From Sphingobacterium corticibacterium (GTDB taxonomy: Bacteria > Bacteroidota > Bacteroidia > Sphingobacteriales > Sphingobacteriaceae), in NCBI RefSeq assembly GCF_004208525.1, contig NZ_SGIT01000003.1, positions 1 to 64,000 of the forward strand: a DNA stretch of 64,000 nt, in the 5' to 3' direction. The translations under genes and the position numbers were made by a program. Shown one piece after another: positions 1 through 7,639 of the stretch; within the stretch, counting starts at the first letter, position 1, and each line of letters opens with the position of its first letter. The notes below the pieces were generated by a model that worked only from the letters and a program-made list of their open reading frames with translations, was not told the origin of the DNA and searched no databases.

Positions 1-47
<47 letters not shown>

Positions 48-295
48 AAAAATGTAAATTGACCCCGGTCATCTTATATGACCGGATCGTCAGTATTTGT
101 ATACTGTACGGCCCGGACCGAAAAAATTGTAATCTCTTACAGCTTTCGTCCCTCTAAAGGACTCCTGCTGCGCTACATGATCATATATCTTAAAGAACTT
201 CTCTCGCCGCCGCTTCGCGCTTTGGCCTTTATATCTGCCGACCAAATAGGCCGTCGATCTTCTGTTTCTGTACCCCCTCGTTCCCGAAGGGACTG

Positions 296-326
296 CAAAG
301 GTAGGGATGTTTTTCGGAATAACAAA
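296..326 (-). promoter_or_regulatory. rRNA operon promoter P2 (proximal)
   Basis: On the minus strand TTTG (326-323) is separated by 19 bp from TACCTTTG (303-296), an exact match to the Bacteroidota housekeeping promoter (TTTG at -33, TAnnTTTG at -7). Transcription should start near 288-290, giving a leader of about 240 nt before 16S. The AT-rich tract just upstream (323-340) could act as an UP-like element. Confidence 0.8.
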
Positions 327-401
327 AAAATATTTTCTTTTTTTGACCTACCCCCTTTCAACATATCCTGTGAACAGGACGCCCTCCCTCGCGGAGTGGT
401 G

Positions 402-433
402 CAAAGGTAGAAACTTTAACAATACACTCCAAC
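402..433 (-). promoter_or_regulatory. rRNA operon promoter P1 (distal)
   Basis: A second TACCTTTG (409-402) on the minus strand lies 20 bp from GTTG (433-430). It repeats the same -7 box about 106 bp upstream of P2. Tandem rRNA promoters of this kind are common. The -33 box is one base from TTTG. Confidence 0.65.
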
Positions 434-689
434 AGTTTTCTTCCTTTTTCGACCCGACAAAACGCAAAACACTGAAAGATTGGCGGATAATTTTATTCAC
501 AATCCGTTGTACATTATGATATGGCATTATTTAATAATGCACACCGCTTCGTATTAACAATTAAAAACCCATCTCTTTTCATGGCGAAAATATACCCCAT
601 AAAGAAAGATCTATTTAACTAAAAAACAACGTTTAAAGGTGTCTGAACGCAGTTTTTAATATCTTTTTTTCGAAATAAGAAAGATTTCT
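434..689. other. Gene-free rRNA upstream region
   Basis: AT-rich sequence between the rRNA promoters and the 21-bp array. I see no convincing gene, tRNA or further promoter. It may hold upstream activating sequence for P1. The short open frames here and under the promoters have no recognisable content. Confidence 0.5.
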
Positions 690-914
690 TTCACCACAAA
701 CTAAACTCTTTTCACCAACAAATGGTCTTAATTCACCACAAACTAAACCCTTTTCACCAACAAATGGTCTTGATTCACCACAACCCAAACTCTTTTCACC
801 AACAAACGATCTTGATTCACCACAAACCAAACCCTTTTCACCAACAAACGATCTTGATTCACCACAAACCAAACTCTTTTCACCAACAAACGATCTTGAT
901 TCACCAACAAATCG
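690..914. repeat. Exact 21-bp-period tandem array (42-bp higher-order unit)
   Basis: The heptamer TTCACCA starts at 690, 711, 732, 753, 774, 795, 816, 837, 858, 879 and 900, eleven times at exact 21-bp steps. Two alternating 14-bp linkers (CAAACTAAACTCTT-like and ACAAATGGTCTTGA-like) make a 42-bp higher-order unit repeated five times, with a degenerate copy (TTCCAGA) at 921. The array lies about 90 bp beyond the stop codon of the leftward efflux gene and about 260 bp upstream of rRNA P1. Because 42 is a multiple of 3, reading frames stay open through it on both strands; I do not regard these as genes. Function unknown. Confidence 0.95.
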
Positions 915-981
915 TTCTTATTCCAGAAACAAAGCCTCTAAGTGTTAGCCGATTATTTGTGTTGAGCAAACGATCGCTCGC

Positions 982-1012
982 GTAAAAGAAGGACAATCCG
1001 TTTACCGTCCTT
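982..1012 (-). terminator. Intrinsic terminator overlapping the efflux gene stop codon
   Basis: On the minus strand AAGGAC (1012-1007) pairs with GTCCTT (994-989), followed by CTTTTAC. The 5' arm lies inside the last codons of the efflux gene, so the hairpin overlaps its stop codon at 1002-1004. The stem is short (6 bp) and the loop is 12 nt, so it is moderate in strength. Confidence 0.5.
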
Positions 1013-2234
1013 TTACATTTGGCAGAAACCAAGTCACAATGCCAATCAGTGGGAGATAAGCGCAAATCCGAAATACATATTCAATACTTGTACGATCTGC
1101 CAGCCAACCCAAAAAGGCTGACCCCAATCCTGCGATCCCAAAAGCAAATCCAAAAAACAGTCCTGCAATCATACCTACCTTTCCAGGAACCAAATCGGTC
1201 GCATACACCAAGATGGCAGAAAATGCAGAAGAGATAATCACACCAATAATGATTGCTAAGATAACGGTAAACGTCAAACCAACGTAAGGCAACGCGAGAG
1301 TAAACGGTGCAGCCCCCAAAATAGAAATCCAAATAATTATTTTACGCCCATAACGATCGCCTAATGGCCCGCCAAGTATCGTTCCTACTGCAATAGCTGC
1401 GAGAAACGCAAACAAATAAAATTGTGACTCTTGAACACTTAGACCAAATTTACCTATCAAATAAAAGGTAAAATAACTCGTTATAGACGTCATATAAATA
1501 TATTTCGAAAAAATCAGTACCAGCAATATAACAATAGAGCTGATTATCTTTCCACGACTCAATGCGTAAGTAGAATTGACCAGGCTTTGCGCTCCCGCAT
1601 TCGCTGCACTCTTCCGCCTCTCTCTTTCCTGTATACTGCCTTTATACCACTTTCCAACCACCGATAGCAGTAAAATCCCGACGATGGCAATCAAACAAAA
1701 CCATTGAATATGACGCTGCCCATGCGGTATGATAATTAGAGCCGCCATTAACGGCCCAATAGCGCTGCCCGCATTTCCGCCCACTTGAAAAATAGATTGT
1801 GCAAGCCCTTTCTTACCGCCGGAAGCAAGCTGAGCAACACGAGAGGCTTCCGGATGGAAAATAGACGAACCAATCCCAACCAAACAAACGGAAAGAAGAA
1901 CAAACAAAAAATTCGACGCCATAGACAATGACACCAACCCTACCAATGTAAATCCCATACCAATGGCAAGTGATCCTGGATTTGGTCGTCTATCGGTATA
2001 ACGCCCTACAAACGGCTGCAATATAGAAGCTGATAATTGAAAAACCAATGTAATCAACCCGATCTGGGTAAAATTTAAGGCAAAACTCTCCTTAAGCATC
2101 GGATATATCGATGGTATGACGGCCTGCAATAGATCATTTATAAAATGTCCAAAACTGATTGCAAACAAAATACTATACACCGTTCCTTTAACCGACGGGC
2201 GCGTTGATGATCTTATTGCTGTTTTCATATTCAT
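1002..2234 (-). CDS. fsr: MFS efflux transporter, fosmidomycin-resistance (Fsr) type
   Basis: A 410-residue inner-membrane major facilitator protein with about 12 membrane segments. The sequence closely follows E. coli Fsr as I remember it: SFGHFINDLLQ in helix 1, LASSLLQP-like SASILQPFVG with a following TDRRPNPGSL loop, GIGSSIFHPEASRVA, GLAQSIFQVGGNAGSAIGPL, LIFSKYIYMTSITSYFTFYL and LVPGKVGMIAGLFFGFAFGIAGLGSA. Fsr exports fosmidomycin by proton antiport in E. coli, and related proteins move other small organic molecules; the true substrate here is not shown. The start is the first ATG after the upstream stop. The gene stands alone, leftward, with a weak terminator over its stop codon. Confidence 0.9.
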   Translation of the reverse strand: MNMKTAIRSSTRPSVKGTVYSILFAISFGHFINDLLQAVIPSIYPMLKESFALNFTQIGLITLVFQLSASILQPFVGRYTDRRPNPGSLAIGMGFTLVGLVSLSMASNFLFVLLSVCLVGIGSSIFHPEASRVAQLASGGKKGLAQSIFQVGGNAGSAIGPLMAALIIIPHGQRHIQWFCLIAIVGILLLSVVGKWYKGSIQERERRKSAANAGAQSLVNSTYALSRGKIISSIVILLVLIFSKYIYMTSITSYFTFYLIGKFGLSVQESQFYLFAFLAAIAVGTILGGPLGDRYGRKIIIWISILGAAPFTLALPYVGLTFTVILAIIIGVIISSAFSAILVYATDLVPGKVGMIAGLFFGFAFGIAGLGSAFLGWLADRTSIEYVFRICAYLPLIGIVTWFLPNVKGR

Positions 2235-2346
2235 TCCCTCCTTACAGATCTACATGTATTCAAATTAAATGCGATTCACAAAAATTTATCATACAAAACC
2301 CATATTATATAAAAATTATGGCACAGAATTTGCTTATATATAAGTT

Positions 2347-2410
2347 CATAATTTAGGTTAATAATTGGTTTGGAAGCCCCCGAAGTCGCCCGACTTCAGG
2401 GCTTCTTTTT
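2347..2410 (+). ncRNA. Candidate small RNA, copy A (TTTAGGTT box + C-loop hairpin)
   Basis: The 5' box ATAATTTAGGTTA is followed by ATAATTGGTT, then a strong hairpin (GAAGCCC... with ...GGGCTTC, 2373-2405) with loop bases CCC, then five T. This layout recurs at 7575-7639, on the minus strand at 4042-3973, and in diverged form at 21584-21642. The T-run overlaps the stop codon of the convergent glycosylase gene, so the hairpin could also end that transcript. No clear promoter is visible for this copy. It could be only a bidirectional terminator. Confidence 0.45.
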
Positions 2411-2999
2411 ATGCCTCATGCAAAACGCGGTCAATCCATCCTTGTAACACCGGCACAGCCCCTTCTTTAAACCACAGGTTCTTGGACATCCAAATAAAAT
2501 TTCTTGGTGAGGGGTGTGGCAATGGAAAATACGTTGGTAAGTAACGTTGATAATTTCTTACAGTTTCCGTCAACGTCCTACATTTTTCTCCCCGAAGATA
2601 ATATGATTGTGCATATTGACCTATTAACAGAGTCAATTTAATATTTTGCAATTGCTCAAATATAGATTCATGCCATAATGGTGCACATTCTCTGCGAGGG
2701 GGCAAATCTCCATTTTTGCCTTTTCCTGGATAACAAAACCCCATAGGCACAATAGCAAAATTTTTAGGATCATAGAAAGTCTCTTCCGCGACCCCCAACC
2801 AACTTCTAAGTTCTTTTCCACTTTGATCATCCCAAGGAATACCCGACGAATGTACTTTCGTACCGGGAGCCTGCCCCACAATCAAAATTTTAGAGCGATC
2901 ATCAATTGTCAACACCGGATTGACCCCAGCTGACAGTCCTGATTCACAGACTCTACAACGTTTTATCGCTTTAAACAATGCATCCGTTTCCGCATTCAT
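2409..2999 (-). CDS. Uracil-DNA glycosylase superfamily protein
   Basis: 196 residues. GQAPG near residue 43 matches the water-activating motif A of uracil-DNA glycosylases, and HPSPRN near residue 160 matches the DNA-intercalating motif B. The SGIPWDDQSGKELRSWLG stretch is the usual segment after motif A. A single CxxC (residues 15-18) is present near the N-terminus, whereas family 4 enzymes use four cysteines for an iron-sulfur cluster, so cluster binding is doubtful. Members remove uracil or other damaged bases; the exact substrate cannot be read from sequence. Single leftward gene, 31 bp from the ZIP gene upstream, possibly co-transcribed with it. Confidence 0.82.
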   Translation of the reverse strand: MNAETDALFKAIKRCRVCESGLSAGVNPVLTIDDRSKILIVGQAPGTKVHSSGIPWDDQSGKELRSWLGVAEETFYDPKNFAIVPMGFCYPGKGKNGDLPPRRECAPLWHESIFEQLQNIKLTLLIGQYAQSYYLRGEKCRTLTETVRNYQRYLPTYFPLPHPSPRNFIWMSKNLWFKEGAVPVLQGWIDRVLHEA

Positions 3000-3030
3000 G
3001 CCTATCTATCGCTTATCTCCCACTCATTAC

Positions 3031-3846
3031 CTAACCCAGTACAACATCCAATGACATCATCAAAATAAACCCCCCAATAAAACCCAAAGTCGCCCAATCC
3101 GAATCCTTATTCTGCTGGGCTTCAGGAATTACCTCCTCCACGACAACAAACATCATGGCGCCAGCAGCGAAAGCCAAAGCATATGGCAATAATGGCGTAA
3201 AGAATGCGACCGCGAATGCACCCAAAACAGCTGCTAGCGGCTCCACCACAGCAGAAAGCTGTCCATAATAAAAGCTCTTCCTTCGCGAAATCCCCATACG
3301 GCGTAAGGGCATAGCAACAGCAATGCCTTCGGGAAAATTCTGCAGACCGATTCCTACAGCTAAAGCAACGGCGCCACCAATACTTGCTTCAGGAACACCT
3401 GCTGCAACTGCTCCAAACAATACACCTACAGCAAGTCCTTCCGGAATGTTATGTAATGTTATGGCCAACACTAGTAATGTCGTTTTCTGCCACGGTGATT
3501 TCACACCTTCAACTTGCTTAAAATTAACATGGAAATGCGGCAATAGTTTATCGAGTGCAAAAAGGAATCCCGTCCCCATTAAAAAACCTACGACAGCGGG
3601 AAAGACTTGCATAAACCCCTCTCCCTCACTCATATCTATAGCAGGAATTAATAGACTCCATATACTCGCCGCTACCATTACGCCACCGGTAAAGCCCAGC
3701 ATTGCATCAAGAAAATTACGATTCATCGTCTTAAAGAAAAAGACAAATGCTGCCCCCAAAGCCGTAACCAGCCATGTGAAAGTGGACGCATACAATGCAG
3801 CTAATACAGGATTTACTTCCGAAAGATAGTTAATAACATGATCCAT
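3031..3846 (-). CDS. ZIP family divalent metal transporter (GufA/ZIP11-like)
   Basis: 271 residues with about eight membrane helices. HNIPEGLAVG near residue 130 and the related QNFPEGIAVAMP near 170 are the paired helix 4 and 5 metal-site motifs of ZIP transporters; VVEEVIPE near residue 235 is a third family motif. ZIP proteins import zinc, iron or manganese into the cytoplasm. The lack of a long histidine-rich loop fits the GufA-like bacterial branch. A TAnnTTTG box lies just upstream. The next gene downstream on the same strand is the glycosylase-like gene. Confidence 0.9.
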   Translation of the reverse strand: MDHVINYLSEVNPVLAALYASTFTWLVTALGAAFVFFFKTMNRNFLDAMLGFTGGVMVAASIWSLLIPAIDMSEGEGFMQVFPAVVGFLMGTGFLFALDKLLPHFHVNFKQVEGVKSPWQKTTLLVLAITLHNIPEGLAVGVLFGAVAAGVPEASIGGAVALAVGIGLQNFPEGIAVAMPLRRMGISRRKSFYYGQLSAVVEPLAAVLGAFAVAFFTPLLPYALAFAAGAMMFVVVEEVIPEAQQNKDSDWATLGFIGGFILMMSLDVVLG

Positions 3847-3972
3847 TATTTATGTTCTGGAATATATCATGCACAAAGTTAATACAAAAATGAAACTTTC
3901 CTGAATTCTTATACAACAACAATCGTGAAATATCACACGAAAATTTCTGACGGCAAATAAAAAATTCATTTC

Positions 3973-4042
3973 AAAAAAAATCCTGAAGCGGGGAACTCCA
4001 GGATTTTTCTACTAACCAATTATTAATTAACCTAAATTATGA
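3973..4042 (-). ncRNA. Candidate small RNA, copy C
   Basis: Read on the minus strand: TCATAATTTAGGTTAATTAA, then TAATTGGTT, then a perfect 10-bp stem (AAAAATCCTG with CAGGATTTTT) enclosing a loop with CCCC, then eight T. This is the same box-hairpin-T-run order as copies A and B. A TAATTTTT box about 7 nt upstream (4051-4044) could be the -7 element, but no good -33 box is seen. It lies about 130 bp upstream of the ZIP gene in the same direction, so it could instead be an early-terminating ZIP leader. Confidence 0.5.
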
Positions 4043-4217
4043 AAAAAATTACTCTATTGTTATCTCTAAAACGTCTAACGGAGCACTTTATTTTTTCAAA
4101 ACCTTTATTTAACATCTTTTAACGGTTAAAGGATAGCAAAATAAATTCTTTGATAGGAGAGCACATTTTTTTTGCATATAAAAATGAATTACTCATGATA
4201 ATTTTATATTGTAGAAA

Positions 4218-4249
4218 TTCGTGAATACAAAGCATTTTATTTACGTTTG
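4218..4249 (+). promoter_or_regulatory. Promoter of the universal stress protein gene
   Basis: TTCG (4218-4221), a 20-bp spacer, then TACGTTTG (4242-4249), which matches TAnnTTTG exactly. Predicted transcription start is near 4256, leaving a leader of about 38 nt before the ATG at 4294. Confidence 0.65.
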
Positions 4250-4293
4250 ATAAATAGCTTATTATATAAAGAAAAACATATTACGCTCATTTT

Positions 4294-5151
4294 ATGAAGA
4301 ACGCAATTCTTGTACCCACCGACTTTTCTGATAACGCATGGACTGCTGTTATATATGCGGCTCATTATGCTGCAAAGCACAATTGGCAACTACACCTTCT
4401 TCACACCTATCATGAGTTTAGTAATGCACGAGCAGGCATCAAATTTACGGAAGAAGTACGTACCTCTATGTCGGAAACTGCTACTCAAAACATGGAAAAA
4501 TTAGAAACAGACCTACGTGTACAGTTTCCAGATCTTGTGTTTACCTCAGCCTGTATGTTAGGCGACCTAAGCAAAACAGTATTGGATCTCTTACAAACAG
4601 ACCAATATAATTTTTTGATTATGGGAACAAAGGGAGCCGGCCACATTAAAAGCGCAACTATTGGTAGTAATACATTTGAACTAATCAAAAAGAGTCCTAT
4701 TGGTGTTTTAGCGGTTCCGCAAAACTATCAGCATTTCAAATTGGAAAAAATCGGCTTGTTAACAAATTTTAAAGAAAGTGAAGCTCAGCTTCTTCGCTCG
4801 TTTACCGCACGCATACAAGCAACATTGGATTTAGTGTTATTGCATGTTACAGAGAAAGAAGAATCTCCTGCCCTAACAGACGTCGAATTCTGGAAAGAGC
4901 AAATCGTGCAACGGTTTCCTATAAAAAACATTGACTACTGTGAAAAAAACGCAGTTTATCGATTAGATTATAATATGCCGATTCCAAAATGTATCGATTG
5001 GATGATCGAAAAGACGCAGGTAGACTTATTGTTAGTGGCTTATAGCCGTAAGAGTTTTTTTGCTCAACTTTTTTCGCGTAGTTTGACAAAATCAATTGCG
5101 CATAACTTATTGATCCCAACTTTTTTTCTCCGAAACGATATCAAAGTATAA
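4294..5151 (+). CDS. Universal stress protein, tandem UspA domains
   Basis: 285 residues with two Usp folds in one chain. The first (about 1-145) starts with the family's AILVPTDFSDNAWTAVIYA and ends with MGTKGAG...IGSNTFELIKKSPIGVLAVP, close to the ATP-binding G-x2-G-x9-G-(S/T) pattern. The second (about 150-280) is diverged and lacks a clear glycine motif, so it probably does not bind ATP. Such tandem proteins are common single genes in Bacteroidota and respond to stress or energy limitation; the specific role is unknown. It has its own promoter. Confidence 0.88.
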   Translation: MKNAILVPTDFSDNAWTAVIYAAHYAAKHNWQLHLLHTYHEFSNARAGIKFTEEVRTSMSETATQNMEKLETDLRVQFPDLVFTSACMLGDLSKTVLDLLQTDQYNFLIMGTKGAGHIKSATIGSNTFELIKKSPIGVLAVPQNYQHFKLEKIGLLTNFKESEAQLLRSFTARIQATLDLVLLHVTEKEESPALTDVEFWKEQIVQRFPIKNIDYCEKNAVYRLDYNMPIPKCIDWMIEKTQVDLLLVAYSRKSFFAQLFSRSLTKSIAHNLLIPTFFLRNDIKV

Positions 5152-5237
5152 AAGACCTCACACTCGTCGTAATGCTTGCCGTTCAAACTCGACAAACGGT
5201 CCGTTGGCCAGAGAGACATCGTTTCGTAAGCAGACAT

Positions 5238-7154
5238 CTATTTATCCAGCTGATCGAAAACAGAATTTTGGGAGAGAAACTCAGGAACAATAGCTTTTAA
5301 TTGACGAACCGACTCGAAATCGGCATATTCTGCCGAGTCATCATTACGTTCCACTAATTCACATAACAGATTAATCTGCTTTCTTTTCATCAACAAATCT
5401 GCCGTACAAACTTTCGCTATCATAATTTTCGGATGGTGCGTCTTGAGCGTGTCTTCATTATTTGCCAAGAGCTCTTCGTATATTTTTTCACCGGGACGCA
5501 ACCCTACTATCTTAATATCGATATCTTGTGGATAACGGTACCCTTTTAATTTGATCATGCGCTTAGCCAAGTCCATAATTTTGACCGATTTTCCCATATC
5601 AAAAACAAAAATCTCACCTCCTTTTCCCATAGTTCCGGCTTCCAAAACAAGCTGACAAGCCTCTGGAATAGTCATAAAGAAACGTGTAATCTCCTGATGG
5701 GTCAACGTTAGCGGTCCACCTTTTGCTATTTGCTTTTCAAAAAGAGGAATAACAGAGCCATTAGATCCCAATACGTTTCCAAAGCGTGTAATAATAAAAT
5801 TAGTATCGCTCTGCTCATTGCAAGAATTGACATATATCTCCGCAGCCCTTTTAGTCGCTCCCATAACATTTGTAGGATTGACAGCTTTATCAGTCGATAT
5901 CATGACAAACTTATACACGTTATATTCCATCGACAAATCTGCCAGAATGCGGCTGCCGTATACATTCGTCCAAATAGCTTCGTAAGGATTAGCCTCCATT
6001 AACGGCACATGTTTATATGCTGCAGCATGAAAAACTACATCTGGGCGATGGACCTCAAATATACGTCGCATAAAGATTTTGTCACGCACATCTCCCACAA
6101 TGAAATACGCTTCATCAGGATTGGAAGTATGAATCGTTTGTTGCACATCATATAATGCAGATTCAGCCTGATCCAATAAGACAATCTTTTGATAAGGTAG
6201 AACAGCAATCTGTCGCGCAAGTTCACTTCCAATAGAGCCTGCAGCACCTGTTATTAATATTGTTCGCCCTCTTAATTCCTTTTCTACAACAGGATTATCT
6301 AATTTAATCGGCTTTCTTCCTAAAAGATCTTCAATCCGTAATTGACGAATTTGCCGCTTACCTCCCCCACTCAGCAAGGATCGGCCAGGTTGCATAATTT
6401 TGAGTTCAATATTCAAGTTATGGAAATGGTCAGTAACGCGGGAAAGGCGCTCCGGATTATCATTTTCCACAGCAATAATAACTTCATCAATATCGTTTTT
6501 CCGGACAAAATTCTGGTCGATATCCGTAATATGTAAAATCCGTATTCCCCTTGAGTTTTTCCCAACCCTATTAGGTTTATCTTCTACAAATGCGATGACC
6601 TTATTTTTCGACCGTATATCGTCTTGCAGCATCGCATAAGCTACCAAACCAGGCCTCGACGCCCCAAATATCAATACATGCCTGCTTTTCCTTTTTGTAA
6701 AAAAAAGAAGCTCATAAATCTGTCTATAAACAACCCTCGCCGCAACCAACATCACCATCGTAAAAAAACCATGTGAAAAGACTACAGCATAGGATAGGCG
6801 AAGGTATTCCCCCCATATCGAATCCTTTACCGTAGTAGATCTTACTAATAACGTAATCAGAAAAAGTATCATACAGGCCAACCAAACCGTTTTGAAAATA
6901 CGTATGGCCTCACTAAGACCGGTATGCCGCACAATCTCGCGGTAGGTCTTCATGGAAAGAAATGAAATCAGGTAAACCGATAAGACAACTATGCTTTGTT
7001 TAAACATCAATTCTATATCGAATTCACCTAGAAAACTATTTAATATAAAGTTGAATGCTACATAGCATCCAAATACAATAATAATGTCAATCAACAAAAT
7101 AACCCAGCGCGGATTATCCTTTCGCAACTTCTTCTTCAGTACATTCAAATCCAT
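5238..7154 (-). CDS. Membrane nucleotide-sugar 4,6-dehydratase, CapD/PglF/WbpM type
   Basis: 638 residues. Four membrane helices (about 18-165) lead into a Rossmann-like domain (HVLIFGASRPGLVAY near 155) and a C-terminal extended SDR domain. TGAAGSIGSEL near 305 is the NAD-binding glycine motif. STDKAVNPTNVMGATKR near 430-447 carries the Thr-Asp-Lys triad and the Met that replaces the usual Tyr in this subfamily. Homologues convert UDP-GlcNAc to a 4-keto-6-deoxy sugar for capsule, O-antigen or glycoprotein synthesis. No glycan gene cluster surrounds it here; a 39-codon gene lies 112 bp upstream. Confidence 0.9.
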   Translation of the reverse strand: MDLNVLKKKLRKDNPRWVILLIDIIIVFGCYVAFNFILNSFLGEFDIELMFKQSIVVLSVYLISFLSMKTYREIVRHTGLSEAIRIFKTVWLACMILFLITLLVRSTTVKDSIWGEYLRLSYAVVFSHGFFTMVMLVAARVVYRQIYELLFFTKRKSRHVLIFGASRPGLVAYAMLQDDIRSKNKVIAFVEDKPNRVGKNSRGIRILHITDIDQNFVRKNDIDEVIIAVENDNPERLSRVTDHFHNLNIELKIMQPGRSLLSGGGKRQIRQLRIEDLLGRKPIKLDNPVVEKELRGRTILITGAAGSIGSELARQIAVLPYQKIVLLDQAESALYDVQQTIHTSNPDEAYFIVGDVRDKIFMRRIFEVHRPDVVFHAAAYKHVPLMEANPYEAIWTNVYGSRILADLSMEYNVYKFVMISTDKAVNPTNVMGATKRAAEIYVNSCNEQSDTNFIITRFGNVLGSNGSVIPLFEKQIAKGGPLTLTHQEITRFFMTIPEACQLVLEAGTMGKGGEIFVFDMGKSVKIMDLAKRMIKLKGYRYPQDIDIKIVGLRPGEKIYEELLANNEDTLKTHHPKIMIAKVCTADLLMKRKQINLLCELVERNDDSAEYADFESVRQLKAIVPEFLSQNSVFDQLDK

Positions 7155-7266
7155 CCTCGGATAGTCTAGTTATTTTATTTAACCTATGCCAACAACTACC
7201 CTAATCGTAGCATTTTCAATACATATTCGTCCTAAAACCCCTTCGCCTCAGAAATCAACATTAAAA

Positions 7267-7386
7267 TTAACTCAGCTTATGAAGAGTCAACAACTCAACT
7301 ATTAGGATAAACACAAATAAAACTACAAGCCAAAATGTACGCGTTGCAAACGGCACACGATTATATTTATTTATCAATTTGTTCAT
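7267..7386 (-). CDS. Small single-span membrane protein, 39 aa
   Basis: ATG at 7386-7384 opens 39 codons ending in TAA at 7267. After a basic N-terminus (MNKLINKYNRVPFATRTFW) comes one hydrophobic span (LVVLFVFILIVELLTL) and HKLS. A TAATTTTG -7-like box lies about 40 bp upstream. It precedes the CapD/PglF-type gene by 112 bp in the same direction and could be co-transcribed. No family recognised. The charge bias followed by a full-length membrane span makes it more likely real than a random frame of this size. Confidence 0.45.
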   Translation of the reverse strand: MNKLINKYNRVPFATRTFWLVVLFVFILIVELLTLHKLS

Positions 7387-7536
7387 TTTTTAATATTATT
7401 ATATGTCATTCCGCTAACGACTCTCAAAATTATTTTAACAGTAGCTGCCTTCTTTATTCAAGAAGTATGCCGAATCATTAAATAATGACCATAACTCTTC
7501 GTTTTTTGTAAAAAATACGTGATAAATACAAATCGA

Positions 7537-7568
7537 TTTGGAAAAAAAAGAAAAACCCCCTATATTTG
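7537..7568 (+). promoter_or_regulatory. Consensus promoter of small-RNA copy B
   Basis: TTTG (7537-7540), a 20-bp spacer and TATATTTG (7561-7568) match the Bacteroidota consensus with no deviation. No protein gene follows on this strand: the next gene is convergent and ends at 7638. The predicted start, near 7575, coincides with the first base of the conserved box of copy B. Confidence 0.8.
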
Positions 7569-7574
7569 TACTAT

Positions 7575-7639
7575 CATAATTTAGGTTTATAATTGGTTAG
7601 CTAAAGGTTTTCATTCTCCCCGTTTGAAAACCTTTTTTT
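7575..7639 (+). ncRNA. Candidate small RNA, copy B (promoter-driven, about 65 nt)
   Basis: CATAATTTAGGTTTATAATT begins 7 nt after a perfect promoter. A 10-bp stem follows (AAAGGTTTTC 7603-7612 with GAAAACCTTT 7626-7635) around a loop containing CCCC, then a T-run. A complete promoter-to-terminator unit of about 65 nt without a reading frame is the expected form of a small RNA. The T-run overlaps the stop codon of the convergent metallohydrolase gene, as copy A does with its neighbour. I cannot name an Rfam family for it. Confidence 0.65.

Larger units (their letters stand above)
3847..4293. other. Divergent intergenic region between ZIP and stress protein genes
   Basis: About 450 bp. It contains a -7-like box for the ZIP gene (TAACTTTG on the minus strand, 3881-3874), the small-RNA candidate copy C (4042-3973, minus) and the promoter of the stress-protein gene (4218-4249). 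A 27-codon frame starts at ATG 4039 with lysines and leucines, but it overlaps copy C antisense and has no other support. Confidence 0.6.
7155..7637. other. Intergenic region with small gene, promoter and small-RNA candidate
   Basis: 483 bp. It holds a 39-residue membrane-peptide gene (7386-7267, minus) and, on the plus strand, a textbook promoter (7537-7568) reading into the small-RNA candidate copy B. CAAAATTA at 7425-7432 gives a minus-strand TAATTTTG that could be the -7 box of the small gene. Nothing else recognised. Confidence 0.6.

Noticed and set aside
78..410. Short open frames in the rRNA leader and promoter region
   Set aside because: They overlap the two rRNA promoters and leader, show no domain or hydrophobic pattern, and lack start context.
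633..985. Open frames through the 42-bp repeats on both strands (about 79 and 87 codons)
   Set aside because: They are open only because the repeat is a multiple of 3 without stops. The products would be simple 14-residue repeats with no signal, and both strands are open equally.
4039..4122. 27-codon frame starting MKKITLLLSLKRL
   Set aside because: It begins with a signal-like stretch but is antisense to the copy C element, ends after 27 codons, and has no lipobox, membrane span of full length or following gene.
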